A stretch of DNA of 64,000 nucleotides from Aquicoccus sp. G2-2 (lineage in GTDB: Bacteria > Pseudomonadota > Alphaproteobacteria > Rhodobacterales > Rhodobacteraceae): contig NZ_JAYDCK010000003.1 in NCBI RefSeq assembly GCF_034555965.1, positions 2,728,001 through 2,792,000 of the forward strand, read 5' to 3'. Both the position numbers and the translations under genes were made by a program. Below the pieces are notes generated by a model. It saw only the letters and a list, made by a program, of their open reading frames with translations, searched no databases and was not told the DNA's origin. Of this stretch, positions 42,551 through 51,323 are shown piece after piece (positions within the stretch are counted from its first letter, which is position 1; the number at the start of each line of letters is the position of its first letter).

Positions 42551-43654
42551 CTATTTCATCCGGATTAACACGCGCTCCGCAACGATCTCATGTCCGACCG
42601 CACTCCAATGGGTGTCGTTGGGCAGATAGACATCGCGCACACCGGACTGCACCGCGGCGTCAAGCGGGGTGAGCAGGTCAATATAGCGCCCGGATAATGA
42701 GCCCGGCAGCGTTCTCAGGAAATCGACGGCCTTCTCGGGCAGCGCGTCCTGCGTCCATTCGCGGTAAACCGATCGCTTATCGGGAGGCACGATAACAAAT
42801 ACTTCGCTCAGGCCGTCCGCCGCGTGGATTACCGTTCGCAAAGCGCAGATCGCGTTCTTTTCGGCCTCGGCGCCTGACCAGGGCGCAATCGCCTGCGCGG
42901 TGTGGCGCGAGATGTCACTCCGGTAGATCAGCAGGCGATTCGCGCGTCGGCTGGAAAAGAGATCGTCACGCGACAGCTCCAGATTGACGGCTTTCGTGCG
43001 CGCGATCGCGCGCAGGCGCAGCGCCAGTGCGCCCCATGACATCAGTTCGTCGAAACTACTGAAGCTCTGGCGCTGACGCCAGGTCCGCCGTTCAACCGGC
43101 ACGGGCGACATCGCGATCGTTGCGGGGGTCTGCACCGGCTCGCAGCCTTCGGTTTCGAACAGCGGCAAGGTTCGCCGGAACACGGTGCGTTCGGCCATTT
43201 CGATAATCACGGCCACCGGCGGGTTCTGGCGATAGGCGTCTGATTGCAGATAATCGAGTATTTCGGTCATCGTGGCGATGTCCACGAGGGTAATCGGATA
43301 GCCACTCTGTTCGTGCAGGATGTTTAGCCAGGTGACATTGCCGGGTTGGGGGGCCGAGAACGAATCGCCGAACACGACGATCCCGCCGCCCGCGCCGTGT
43401 TGCATCAGCGTTTGCTGACCAAGCGGTGTAAACTGGTTTTCGACATATCCCAGAGCTTCTCCACGCCAGCCGTAATCACGTTCGGACAATCCGCTGATTC
43501 GGGTCAGATCCCCCACGGGAGGACCGAGATACCAGCCGGTTGCTGCAACCACGGCGCCGGCCAGGGCCATGAACAGCGCCAGCACAAGGGCATAGCGATA
43601 TGACTGTCGGTCCATCCGGGCTGTAGGCGCCTTGCTATGATTGTCAGCCTGCAT
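42551..43654 (-). CDS. AlgJ/AlgX-like SGNH-domain protein for polysaccharide O-acetylation
   Basis: A 367-residue protein with one N-terminal membrane helix (YALVLALFMALAGAVVAATG) and the rest periplasmic. GGIVVFGDSFSAPQPGNVTW (about residues 90-109) contains the nucleophile Ser in GDSFS, and LPNDTHWSAVGHEI near the C-terminus holds the Asp-x-x-His pair. This is the catalytic set of AlgJ/AlgX acetyltransferases. They move acetyl groups, delivered through the membrane by AlgI, onto a polysaccharide. The AlgI-like gene lies immediately upstream with a one-base overlap (ATGA type). It is the last gene of a minus-strand set (wzz, wzy, algI, algJ). Confidence 0.85.
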   Translation of the reverse strand: MQADNHSKAPTARMDRQSYRYALVLALFMALAGAVVAATGWYLGPPVGDLTRISGLSERDYGWRGEALGYVENQFTPLGQQTLMQHGAGGGIVVFGDSFSAPQPGNVTWLNILHEQSGYPITLVDIATMTEILDYLQSDAYRQNPPVAVIIEMAERTVFRRTLPLFETEGCEPVQTPATIAMSPVPVERRTWRQRQSFSSFDELMSWGALALRLRAIARTKAVNLELSRDDLFSSRRANRLLIYRSDISRHTAQAIAPWSGAEAEKNAICALRTVIHAADGLSEVFVIVPPDKRSVYREWTQDALPEKAVDFLRTLPGSLSGRYIDLLTPLDAAVQSGVRDVYLPNDTHWSAVGHEIVAERVLIRMK

Positions 43655-45192
43655 CAGAAGTGGAAATACAGGAATTCACTGATCGTGCTCGCAAAGATCA
43701 GGGCTGCGGTGAATGTGGCGGCGGTCAGGGTCAGTGCCGCGGCGTTGGGACGCCACGACAGGCGGAACGCGGGCGGATCGCCCCTCATCGGCGCCTGAGA
43801 GAGGAAAAGGCGGTTGGTGTTCGGCATTGTCCAGATGATGAATAGCCCGACCACGGTCATTGGGACACCGACTCGCGCCCACTCGCCAATCGGCACATGC
43901 CCGGGCCCGGCAAAACGGAACCCAACAGCATGGATCACATCGACAAACCCTCCGAAGTAGGGCTCAAAAGACGCCGGCAGCGTCAGACCATGTAGCCCGA
44001 GTGCGGCCGCGATCATGGTCCCGCCTCCGGCCACCGTCACGGCACGAAAGAGCGCCCAGGAAAGCGTGATCGTGAGAAACGTGAAGAAGATCGCGACCGG
44101 CAAGGGCAACCATGCGCGGCCATTCAATCCCATCCGGGTGCGCAATCGCGCGGTCAGGAAATTCCAGCTGACGAAAACTCCCATCACCGCGCCCCACAGC
44201 ACGAATCCCCACCCGGCGCCGTGCCATAGCCCACTGATCAGAAACACCATCATCATGTTGCGCAAGGTCTTCAACTCTCCACCGCTGCTGCCACCGACCG
44301 GCAAGAATATGTAAGTCCGCAAGAAACGGCCCAGCGTGATATGCCACCGCTGCCAGAATTCGATAACCGACCGCGAGCGATACGGGCTATCGAAATTGAT
44401 CGGCAGGCGTATGCCGAACATCAGCCCGAGCCCGACCGCCATGTCACAATAGCCCGAAAAATCGAAATAGATCTGCACGCTGAACGCGGTCAGCGCGGCC
44501 CAGGATTCCGCAAACGACACGTCCTGCCCGGCATCTGCGGCGGCGAAAACGGCGGCGGCATAGGGGGCGACATTGTCGGCCAGCACCAGTTTCTTGAACA
44601 GTCCGGCAATGAACAGGCTGAGCCCGGCTGCAACGAAGGTCCAGGTTGGTCTTCGGGTGCGTTCGAACTGCGGCATCATTTCGGAATGGTGCACGATCGG
44701 ACCGGCGATCAACTGCGGAAAGAAGGATACGAACAGCGCATAGTGCAACGGTGAATAGCGCGGTGCGTTCCCGCTTCGGACATCGACGAGATGCGTGATC
44801 TGTTGGAACGTAAAGAAGGAGATACCGATCGGCAGAACGATCTGGAAGTTGATCAGCGCGGTTCCGGTCACGCTTTCGACCACTTGTGAAAAGAAATTGG
44901 TGTACTTGAAAAAGCCCAGCAAACCGAGGTTGAACATGATCCCAGCAAGGAGCCAGAAGCGCTGCCGTCCGCTTGACGCCGTATTGTGCATCTGCAGCGA
45001 AATGGCATAGTTCACGGCCACCGACAGCAAGAGTAGTGGCACGAACCGGATGTCCCAGTAGCCATAGAAAAACAGTGAAGCCAGTGTCAGAACCAGAATA
45101 CCGCTATTGTTCGACCGGCCCCTGAGCGCCCGATAGACGCCCCAGACAACCGGCAGGAACAGAAAGATGAAGGTATAGGAATTGAACAGCAT
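43654..45192 (-). CDS. AlgI-like membrane-bound O-acyltransferase (MBOAT)
   Basis: A 512-residue multi-pass membrane protein. MLFNSYTFIFLFLPVVWGVY is the standard AlgI/DltB start. QITHLVDVRSG, FVSFFPQLIAGPIVHHSEMM and FDFSGYCDMAVGLGLMFGIR follow. SGLWHGAGWGFVLWGAVMG (about residues 320-338) contains the catalytic His of MBOAT enzymes. It carries acetyl from the cytosolic donor across the membrane for the AlgJ-like partner. Alginate itself is not suggested, since no alg8/alg44 or mannuronan genes are present; the product would be an O-acetylated exopolysaccharide of this locus. Confidence 0.92.
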   Translation of the reverse strand: MLFNSYTFIFLFLPVVWGVYRALRGRSNNSGILVLTLASLFFYGYWDIRFVPLLLLSVAVNYAISLQMHNTASSGRQRFWLLAGIMFNLGLLGFFKYTNFFSQVVESVTGTALINFQIVLPIGISFFTFQQITHLVDVRSGNAPRYSPLHYALFVSFFPQLIAGPIVHHSEMMPQFERTRRPTWTFVAAGLSLFIAGLFKKLVLADNVAPYAAAVFAAADAGQDVSFAESWAALTAFSVQIYFDFSGYCDMAVGLGLMFGIRLPINFDSPYRSRSVIEFWQRWHITLGRFLRTYIFLPVGGSSGGELKTLRNMMMVFLISGLWHGAGWGFVLWGAVMGVFVSWNFLTARLRTRMGLNGRAWLPLPVAIFFTFLTITLSWALFRAVTVAGGGTMIAAALGLHGLTLPASFEPYFGGFVDVIHAVGFRFAGPGHVPIGEWARVGVPMTVVGLFIIWTMPNTNRLFLSQAPMRGDPPAFRLSWRPNAAALTLTAATFTAALIFASTISEFLYFHF

Positions 45193-45201
45193 GGCGCGCC
45201 C

Positions 45202-46755
45202 CTAGCCTGCCTTGCGCATCGGGGTGTCCGGCAGGGCCCGCGATAGAACGCCGATCCCGGCAATATGGACCCCGAAGAACAGGATCGAAACCGTGTAGCC
45301 GATGATGTTTGCCACGGTCATGCCGCTGAGCAGGTAGGCCAACACGGCCCCGCAGGACGACAAAGCCAGAATTCTGGTCTGCTCGCTGGGCAGCTTTACC
45401 ACCTTCCTGAATACGTAAAAATAGACGCCCAGCATGGTGAGGAACGCACCGAGGCCGAGCACTCCGGTTTCCGCCATAAGGGTGACGTAGATGTTTTCGA
45501 CGGTGGTCACGCGCTCGATGTGGGGCCAGGAATATTCATACATCGGCCCGATTTGGTGCGCGCGAATAGACTCGACGTGATAATTTGGATAGCTCCCGTA
45601 ACCTATTCCCTTGATGGGGTTTTCCAGAAAAGTGGCTATTCCGTTCTGCCAAAGGCTGAAGCGCAGAGTGATGTTGCTTTTGCCGGAAATCCGTTCGCTC
45701 ATCGCTTCGCCAATGAACGGCCAGGCAGCAGCCAATGCGATCAGCATGGCGATGATCACGAAAAGGATCCAGGGCCTGACACGGCGCTCGTAGACTGCAA
45801 GAAACAGAAAAACCAGCCCCAGCGCCAGCGTCGGGCCACGCGAAAACGACACGACGAATCCGATCAGGACCAGCACGCCGGCGATCCCGTACAACGCTTT
45901 GGGCAGTGGCCGAGTCTCTGTCACGAATTTGAGCGCAGGATACGGCAACGACATGACCATGAAGGCGGAATACTCGAGCGGTTGGGTGAAGGTGCTGAAC
46001 ACCCGGTAGAGGACCCCTGTCAGATAGGGGCCGGCTTCATCCGCATTTGCGAGCAGCCAGAGAAAGAAATCCTCGTCGATGGTCACGGGCGGCGCCAAAG
46101 TAGCCGCGAGGACGTTCTTGCCGACCGAATATTCATGCATCGCCAAAATGGCGCATATGACAGCAGCCACCAGCAGCGTCTGGTAAATCCGTTCCAGCTG
46201 CGAGCGGGTCCGAATTATCGCCATCAGGATGAAAAACAGGAATGCCGGGACCACGTAGGTCTTGATGAACATCATGTAAGACGCGGAATTGGCGTGCTCG
46301 CTTGGCAAAGTTATTGCGAGTGCTCCGCCATAAATCAGGACGGCGGTGGCCACGAACCTCTCATATCGGCCGGTTCGTAGCGGTGTGGGGTTCAGAATCT
46401 GCTTGAGAAGGGTGATGCCAATAAACCCGACCATCAGCAAGAGCGGTGGTGGCACGCTGGGCAGGCCGGGCACCGGCAGCCGGACATAAACTGGTATCAA
46501 GACCTGCGCAGCGACGATCACGCAAAGCATCGTAACCGGGAACTGCAGCGCCACCCACATTAGCAGGACAACAAAAATCAGGAACACCAGCAGGGCGCCG
46601 ATCTTGATCGGATCGACAAGGGTGAATGCAAGGCCCAGCAGGCCCGCCAAACCCAGCAGACAGAGCATCCATATCCATCCAGATTTTCCCGTGAACCCGG
46701 CTCCGAGGATTGGATTTCCGTCTGTTCCGGTCGGGATGGCGCCGCCGTTAGCCAT
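45202..46755 (-). CDS. O-antigen ligase / polysaccharide polymerase family membrane protein (Wzy-like)
   Basis: A 517-residue integral membrane protein with ten or more hydrophobic segments (for example MLCLLGLAGLLGLAFTLVDP and LVFLIFVVLLMWVALQFPV). GIGYGSYPNYHVESI and TVENIYVTLMAETGVLGLGA (about residues 395-450) match the large periplasmic loop and following helix of the Wzy/WaaL fold. In an exopolysaccharide locus with Wzz and a flippase the protein is more likely the polymerase that joins repeat units. I start it at 46755 (MANGGAIPTG); Met at 46761 is equivalent. A 371-codon open frame on the opposite strand is a shadow. Confidence 0.85.
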   Translation of the reverse strand: MANGGAIPTGTDGNPILGAGFTGKSGWIWMLCLLGLAGLLGLAFTLVDPIKIGALLVFLIFVVLLMWVALQFPVTMLCVIVAAQVLIPVYVRLPVPGLPSVPPPLLLMVGFIGITLLKQILNPTPLRTGRYERFVATAVLIYGGALAITLPSEHANSASYMMFIKTYVVPAFLFFILMAIIRTRSQLERIYQTLLVAAVICAILAMHEYSVGKNVLAATLAPPVTIDEDFFLWLLANADEAGPYLTGVLYRVFSTFTQPLEYSAFMVMSLPYPALKFVTETRPLPKALYGIAGVLVLIGFVVSFSRGPTLALGLVFLFLAVYERRVRPWILFVIIAMLIALAAAWPFIGEAMSERISGKSNITLRFSLWQNGIATFLENPIKGIGYGSYPNYHVESIRAHQIGPMYEYSWPHIERVTTVENIYVTLMAETGVLGLGAFLTMLGVYFYVFRKVVKLPSEQTRILALSSCGAVLAYLLSGMTVANIIGYTVSILFFGVHIAGIGVLSRALPDTPMRKAG

Positions 46756-46811
46756 GCGCAAGACCCATGATGCTATGCCGCTGATCCGTCATGATACGTT
46801 TGGCACTCCGC

Positions 46812-47927
46812 CTATTCGGCCACCTTGAGCCGATCACGCGAAAACTCAACGTGCGGCGCTTCCTCCCGGTAAAGGTTCCGCACTCGTGCGATCCATTCGG
46901 TCAAGAGAACAAGGATCGTTGCGAGGAACAGCGCGAAAACAAGCCCAATCAGGACGAGTGTCAGGCGGCTCGGCTTTTCGGGGTGGTAAATAGTGCTGGG
47001 CGGATCAATGATCTGCGTGATGATATTCATGTCGCGGCCGAAAAACGTCTGCCGGTCGGCGGCTACCCTGCGATAGATGCTGAACGATTCGCTCAGGATC
47101 GAGACGCGGCGGCTCAGGGCATGGTATTGCGGTGCAAGCTCGGTCAATTCGGTCAGGCGGTCGCGATCAGCGCGAAGACCCTGTTCTGAAACCCGTTTGG
47201 CCAATGCATTGCGCTCGATCTCGTAGTCGGAAATCTGGTTCGCCAGCATGAAGCTCGCCAGCTCGTTTTCGGCGGCTTCCAGTTCCTGGCTGAGTTCATT
47301 TGCCCGATCAGCATACAAAGCCACGCCTTCGCTGCGCGCCCGCATCGCCTCGACGCGGGCGTGATAGAGCTTCAGAAGCTGGTCAATCACAACCGGTGGA
47401 ATGGCGGGGTTCTTGGATTGAAAGCCGATCTCAATGACATGCGCCTTGCGGACCGGAAAAATACTGAGATTGTCTTTAAGCATCGAAATGCGGTTGAGCC
47501 GCTCGTTCTCTGGTTCGATCAGTCGAGCCTTGCGCAGGCCATCCTTTACATATTCCAGCGTATTCGCGAGGGGCTTGGCGATATAGACGATATACCATTT
47601 GGTCGATGGCTCGGGCACGAAGACCCATTCCGGAAGACTATCGACGAGCTCTTCCAGCATCTCGCGGGTCTGCATCACTTCGACATTCGAGGCCATGACC
47701 TCTTCGGGCGCCAGGTTCGCGATGATCTGCCGTTGTTCGGTTAAGGTACTGTTCACGCGCGGCAATTGAAGCGTGATCAGCAGCTTGGCATTTGATTCGA
47801 ATTTTTGGGGTTTCAGGTAGGCACCAACCACCGTACCCATGAACACTATAAGAAAAGCCAAGACGAACAGCCTGCGCCGCCGGGAGATTGCTTCAGTAAA
47901 GCGAACAATCAGCTCGTTGAAATCCAT
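46812..47927 (-). CDS. Chain-length regulator of the Wzz/GumC type
   Basis: A 371-residue inner-membrane protein. A first helix (LFVLAFLIVFMGTVVGAYL, about residues 20-38) is followed by a long periplasmic part with coiled-coil stretches (YADRANELSQELEAAENELA). A Pro-rich HPEKPSRLTL motif precedes the second helix (LVLIGLVFALFLATILVLLT), the classical Wzz arrangement. No C-terminal tyrosine-kinase domain is present, so control by phosphorylation would need a separate kinase not seen here. It sets the length of the polymer made by the Wzy-like protein. It is divergent from the export gene across 188 bases. Confidence 0.9.
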   Translation of the reverse strand: MDFNELIVRFTEAISRRRRLFVLAFLIVFMGTVVGAYLKPQKFESNAKLLITLQLPRVNSTLTEQRQIIANLAPEEVMASNVEVMQTREMLEELVDSLPEWVFVPEPSTKWYIVYIAKPLANTLEYVKDGLRKARLIEPENERLNRISMLKDNLSIFPVRKAHVIEIGFQSKNPAIPPVVIDQLLKLYHARVEAMRARSEGVALYADRANELSQELEAAENELASFMLANQISDYEIERNALAKRVSEQGLRADRDRLTELTELAPQYHALSRRVSILSESFSIYRRVAADRQTFFGRDMNIITQIIDPPSTIYHPEKPSRLTLVLIGLVFALFLATILVLLTEWIARVRNLYREEAPHVEFSRDRLKVAE

Positions 47928-48115
47928 TTATACCCCTCCGGGACGAAAACATGTGCTCGGACCGGATGCCTCAGAACCAAACTCATCTGACCAGGAGCTA
48001 CGCGAATCCATCAATCGAAAATATCTTGTTCGGAACGAAGCCCATTGAAAAATAACGTCATTATGTTAGGTTTGGTTACCACTTCAAAAATTGATTTTCA
48101 AGGATAAACAATTAG
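47928..48115. promoter_or_regulatory. AT-rich divergent promoter region between wzz-like and wza-like genes
   Basis: 188 bases between two divergent start codons. The right part (about 48050-48110) is markedly AT-rich compared with its surroundings and ends AAGGATAAACAATTAG before the ATG, with AAGGA as ribosome site. Both arms of exopolysaccharide export are probably controlled from here. I do not see a clean -35/-10 pair or a known operator. Confidence 0.45.
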
Positions 48116-49330
48116 ATGAACCATTGTATTGTCATTGGTCGGAGCATATTTGCTTCATCTTTGCGCATCGCTGCCGCACTGGGTTTCGCGATGCTCGCTG
48201 CCCCGTCATCAGCCGAGGAATACCTGCTTGCGCCTGACGACGTGCTCCAGATTACCGTGGTCGAACACCAACAAAGCTCGGGCGCCTATAAAATAGGCGC
48301 CGACGGGCTGGTTTCGGTTCCAGGGATTGGCGCACTCACGGCTGCCGGGGAAACACCGCGATCATTCGAGTCAAAACTGGTCGATCTTGCCTCCGAGGTA
48401 TTCGTGGCGCCCGCGATCTCGGTGCAAGTGCTGGAATATCGGCCGATCTATGTGCTCGGCGACGTGCGAGAACCTGACAAGTACTCCTATTCGCCCAGCC
48501 TGACCGTCATGCAGGCAGTTGCATTGGCCAAGGGGTTCGGTCGGCCGGTAGAAGGCGACAGATTCACCCGCAGTTATACCTACCTTCGGTCACGCCAGGC
48601 GCTTCACGAAAGCGCCATCGAACTGGCCGGCGCGCAAGTGCGCCAGGCGCGGTTGCGCGCCGAGATTGCCGGCGCGGGCGAGTTTTCATTCACGCCGCCA
48701 GATAATCAGGAATTCGCAGTCGACGGCATCGAAGACATGATCGCGCGTGAGGCCCTGGTCTTTGAGACGCGCCGCGATAGCTTTACAAAGAGGCGCGCCC
48801 GGATCGAAGCCACGCTCGAAGCACGACGGCAGGAAACGCAGAGCTATGACGAGCAGATCGCGACGCAGGAACAACTGCTCGAGTCGATTACCGACGAAGT
48901 GAAGAATGTGCGTAAACTGCGCGAACAGGGGCTAGTTTCAACCACGCGGTTGAGCGACCTTGTCCGCGCCGAAATCAGCACCCGCGCACAGGTGCTGCAA
49001 ATCCGCAGTCTGCAACGTCAGTCGGCGGTTGACGAGCGCCAGACGGAGCAGGAACTGGTCGCCCTGACCGAGGACCGGAACGTGCAGATCAGACAGGAGC
49101 TTCAGTCCGTATCGGAAACTGTGAGCCGCCTGAAAGCGCGTTTGACCGGCGAGGCGGGGATTCTTGCCGCATCCGGGAGCGACCAGTGGAACGTGGCCAA
49201 AATCAACTTTTCCTTCCAGCTTTACCGCGACGGTGCGCGGGTGGGCGCTCCGACGACCCTGACAACGCACATCCGACCCGGAGACACGCTGTTGGTCATC
49301 CGTAATGATGACTATGCGCGCACCAACTGA
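48116..49330 (+). CDS. Polysaccharide export protein (Wza/ExoF-like, SLBB domain)
   Basis: A 404-residue exported protein. After a signal sequence (about residues 1-33, ending PSSA), YLLAPDDVLQITVVEHQQSS opens the polysaccharide-export domain. PIYVLGDVREPDKYSYSPSL then TVMQAVALAKGFGRP is the SLBB domain. Residues about 150-340 form long helical, coiled-coil-prone segments (RRARIEATLEARRQETQSYD), as in the ExoF branch. There is no lipobox Cys, unlike E. coli Wza. The C-terminus returns to a beta segment (THIRPGDTLLVIRNDDYA). It should form or complete the channel through the outer membrane or bridge to it. The deacetylase gene begins at its stop. Confidence 0.88.
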   Translation: MNHCIVIGRSIFASSLRIAAALGFAMLAAPSSAEEYLLAPDDVLQITVVEHQQSSGAYKIGADGLVSVPGIGALTAAGETPRSFESKLVDLASEVFVAPAISVQVLEYRPIYVLGDVREPDKYSYSPSLTVMQAVALAKGFGRPVEGDRFTRSYTYLRSRQALHESAIELAGAQVRQARLRAEIAGAGEFSFTPPDNQEFAVDGIEDMIAREALVFETRRDSFTKRRARIEATLEARRQETQSYDEQIATQEQLLESITDEVKNVRKLREQGLVSTTRLSDLVRAEISTRAQVLQIRSLQRQSAVDERQTEQELVALTEDRNVQIRQELQSVSETVSRLKARLTGEAGILAASGSDQWNVAKINFSFQLYRDGARVGAPTTLTTHIRPGDTLLVIRNDDYARTN

Positions 49331-49331
49331 A

Positions 49332-50183
49332 ATGGCTGGTCGTGCAGTCGTCAACGTAATGTCGATCGATGTTGAAGATTATTACCACGCTCACGCGCTG
49401 GAACAGTTCTTCACACGAGACAAATGGCCAACCCTAGAACACAGAGTGGTGCAAAACACCAATCTGATCCTCGACCTGCTGGACGCGCAGGAGATCAAGG
49501 CGACCTTCTTTACCCTTGGCAGTGTCGCTCGTGATCATCCCGGCCTGATCCGGGATATTGTCAAGCGCGGTCACGAGTTGGCCAGTCACGGCCTGGATCA
49601 CTACCGCGCATCCGAGCAGACTCGCGACGTGTTTTTTGAGGATGTGACCACGGCGAAACACGCGCTCGAGGATGCGGGCGGTGTTGAGGTTCGCGGATAC
49701 CGGGCCGCGTCCTTTTCGATTGGTGCGGCGAATTGGTGGGCTTTCGACGCTCTGGAAGAGGCCGGATACAGCTACAGTTCGTCGATCAGCACGGGCCATC
49801 GCGACGGGGCTGACCTCAGCCTCCCGGACGGGCCGTTCCGCCCCGGGTCGGGTCGCTTGGTTGAGTACCCGATTACCACGCGGCGCGCCCTGCGCCGCCA
49901 TTTGCCGACAGGCGGTGGGTTTTTTCGGCTGCTGCCCCGATCCATGTTCCACGCCGGACTGCGCAAGCTGAACGACCGGGGGCGGCCGAGCATATTCTAT
50001 ATCCACCCATGGGAGTTCGACCCTGAACAACCGCGCGCCGATGTCGGCATGCGGGTGCGATTTCGCCACAACGTCAATATTCACCGGGTTCCGCAGAAGT
50101 TCTCGGATCTGCTTGCGTCGTTCCGCTGGGGCCGACTTACGGACGTTTTCGACCATCACATGGTCGGCGCTCGTAGTATATAA
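49332..50183 (+). CDS. Polysaccharide deacetylase (XrtA-system-like family)
   Basis: A 283-residue NodB-fold deacetylase. VNVMSIDVEDYYHAHALEQF places the catalytic Asp and a metal Asp near the N-terminus. GHELASHGLDHYRASEQT (SHGxDH) gives two metal His ligands, RGYRAASFSI is motif 3, and FYIHPWEFDPEQPR is the family-specific tail. The pattern is that of deacetylases associated with exopolysaccharide/exosortase loci (TIGR03006-like by memory). It removes acetyl from an amino sugar of the polymer. No signal peptide is visible, so it may act in the cytosol on lipid-linked units. Met 49332 directly follows the upstream stop; earlier Met codons at 49305 and 49311 would overlap the export gene. Confidence 0.87.
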   Translation: MAGRAVVNVMSIDVEDYYHAHALEQFFTRDKWPTLEHRVVQNTNLILDLLDAQEIKATFFTLGSVARDHPGLIRDIVKRGHELASHGLDHYRASEQTRDVFFEDVTTAKHALEDAGGVEVRGYRAASFSIGAANWWAFDALEEAGYSYSSSISTGHRDGADLSLPDGPFRPGSGRLVEYPITTRRALRRHLPTGGGFFRLLPRSMFHAGLRKLNDRGRPSIFYIHPWEFDPEQPRADVGMRVRFRHNVNIHRVPQKFSDLLASFRWGRLTDVFDHHMVGARSI

Positions 50184-50253
50184 TGCGTTTCATTGATGCC
50201 GGTTCAGTTTGGTCTAACCTTCCATTTCATGATGCAGTTGAGGATTCAAACCA

Positions 50254-51317
50254 ATGGCGAGACCCCTGACATATCCCGCAGATCTGCGGCGCACCCGTAG
50301 CCGATCAAAGCAAATTGCCACGGTCCTGCGTGCCTGCGCGCTTGGCGCCGTCATGACGGTTGGCGCAGTCGGACCGTCGCTCTCGGCCGAGTTCATCGCA
50401 GCGGGAGTGCCAAAGAATCTGGGCGGAAGCCGTAATTATGAGAGTATCTTCAACCACCTGCGCGCGAACGGAATCACGTCGTTCCTGCCGACATTCCAAT
50501 ACCAGGAAGTTCCGACCCCCGCTCCTTCGGGTTCGAAAATGATTTCTCGCTGCCGTGCTCGGCCAAGGACCCGGGGTTTGCGGCGCTGCGCAAGACGGGC
50601 GTGAAACTCGTCGTGTCGGCAGAGCTGATCTATAGAAAACCCAATCGGATCGGGCGCGTGCCGGTCTCCGCGGATCCGTTGTCACAAATTATCGCCTGTG
50701 TCGGACGCAAGAACATTGCGGCGGTGACCAATTACGACGAGGCAGCATTTCAAGGGATATCGGAAAAATCGGTCGAGGCGCTTTACAACCGGGTAAAGCA
50801 AATCGATTCGACGCTACCAGTATTCATGGTCCATGCGCCCATCCTCACCGATAAGCCGCAATTCGCGAACACCGGCCACGTTGACAGATACCTTGAGGCG
50901 GTCAAGCGGTACTCGCGGTATGCTGACGTGGTCGGCTTTGACGTCTATCCGGTCCCGTCCCTGATCTCCAAGGCCGCGACCCCGACCAGCAGGCTCGCCG
51001 TTGTCGGCCCGGATCAGGCCATTGCGCAATACACCGCTTGGGTAAAGGCCAACATACCGGACAAGAAAACGCTGATAGTCCTGCAAGGCTTTGCCTATAC
51101 TGACCTCTACGCGCCGGAGTTCGTGCAAAAGAACGTGCCCGCCCCGCTGAGGGCGATCATCAAACCGCCCTCCAGAAACGAGATCGATTCAATGGTGGCG
51201 CAGGCGAAGGCCGCCGGTGTGGGCGTCATCATCTGGTGGGGGCAGGCGTCGCTCAATTCAACCGAGGATGCACCCTGGCCCGATATTCTGCGTAGTGCGC
51301 GCCGACATGCCGACTGA
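50254..51317 (+). pseudogene. Sec-exported putative TIM-barrel protein of the polysaccharide locus, frameshifted at a C run
   Basis: Starts MARPLTYPADLRRTRSRSKQ, with a signal peptide ending near GPSLSA (about residue 44). The frame breaks at five C (50516-50520). One added C joins it to the second frame, giving about 354 residues. Shared with the RTX protein at 54575 are: an N-terminal YxxIFxxLxxxGI strand, NYDEAA, VHAP, YADVVGFDVYP, VLQGFAYTDLY and IIWWGQAS. The alternating strand-helix pattern suggests a (beta/alpha)8 barrel, like many glycoside hydrolases, with Glu of NYDE as a possible acid. No CAZy family is claimed. The product is probably periplasmic or extracellular and acts on the polymer made here. 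Confidence 0.7.
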
Positions 51318-51323
51318 CGAGGC

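Noticed and set aside
42551..45192. Alginate biosynthesis
   Set aside because: Only the acetylation genes resemble alg genes; polymerase and epimerase genes of alginate are absent, and a Wzx/Wzy set is present.
45265..46380. 371-codon open frame on the plus strand
   Set aside because: Opposite the Wzy-like gene; composition (many D, H, Q, R) is that of an antisense shadow of membrane codons.
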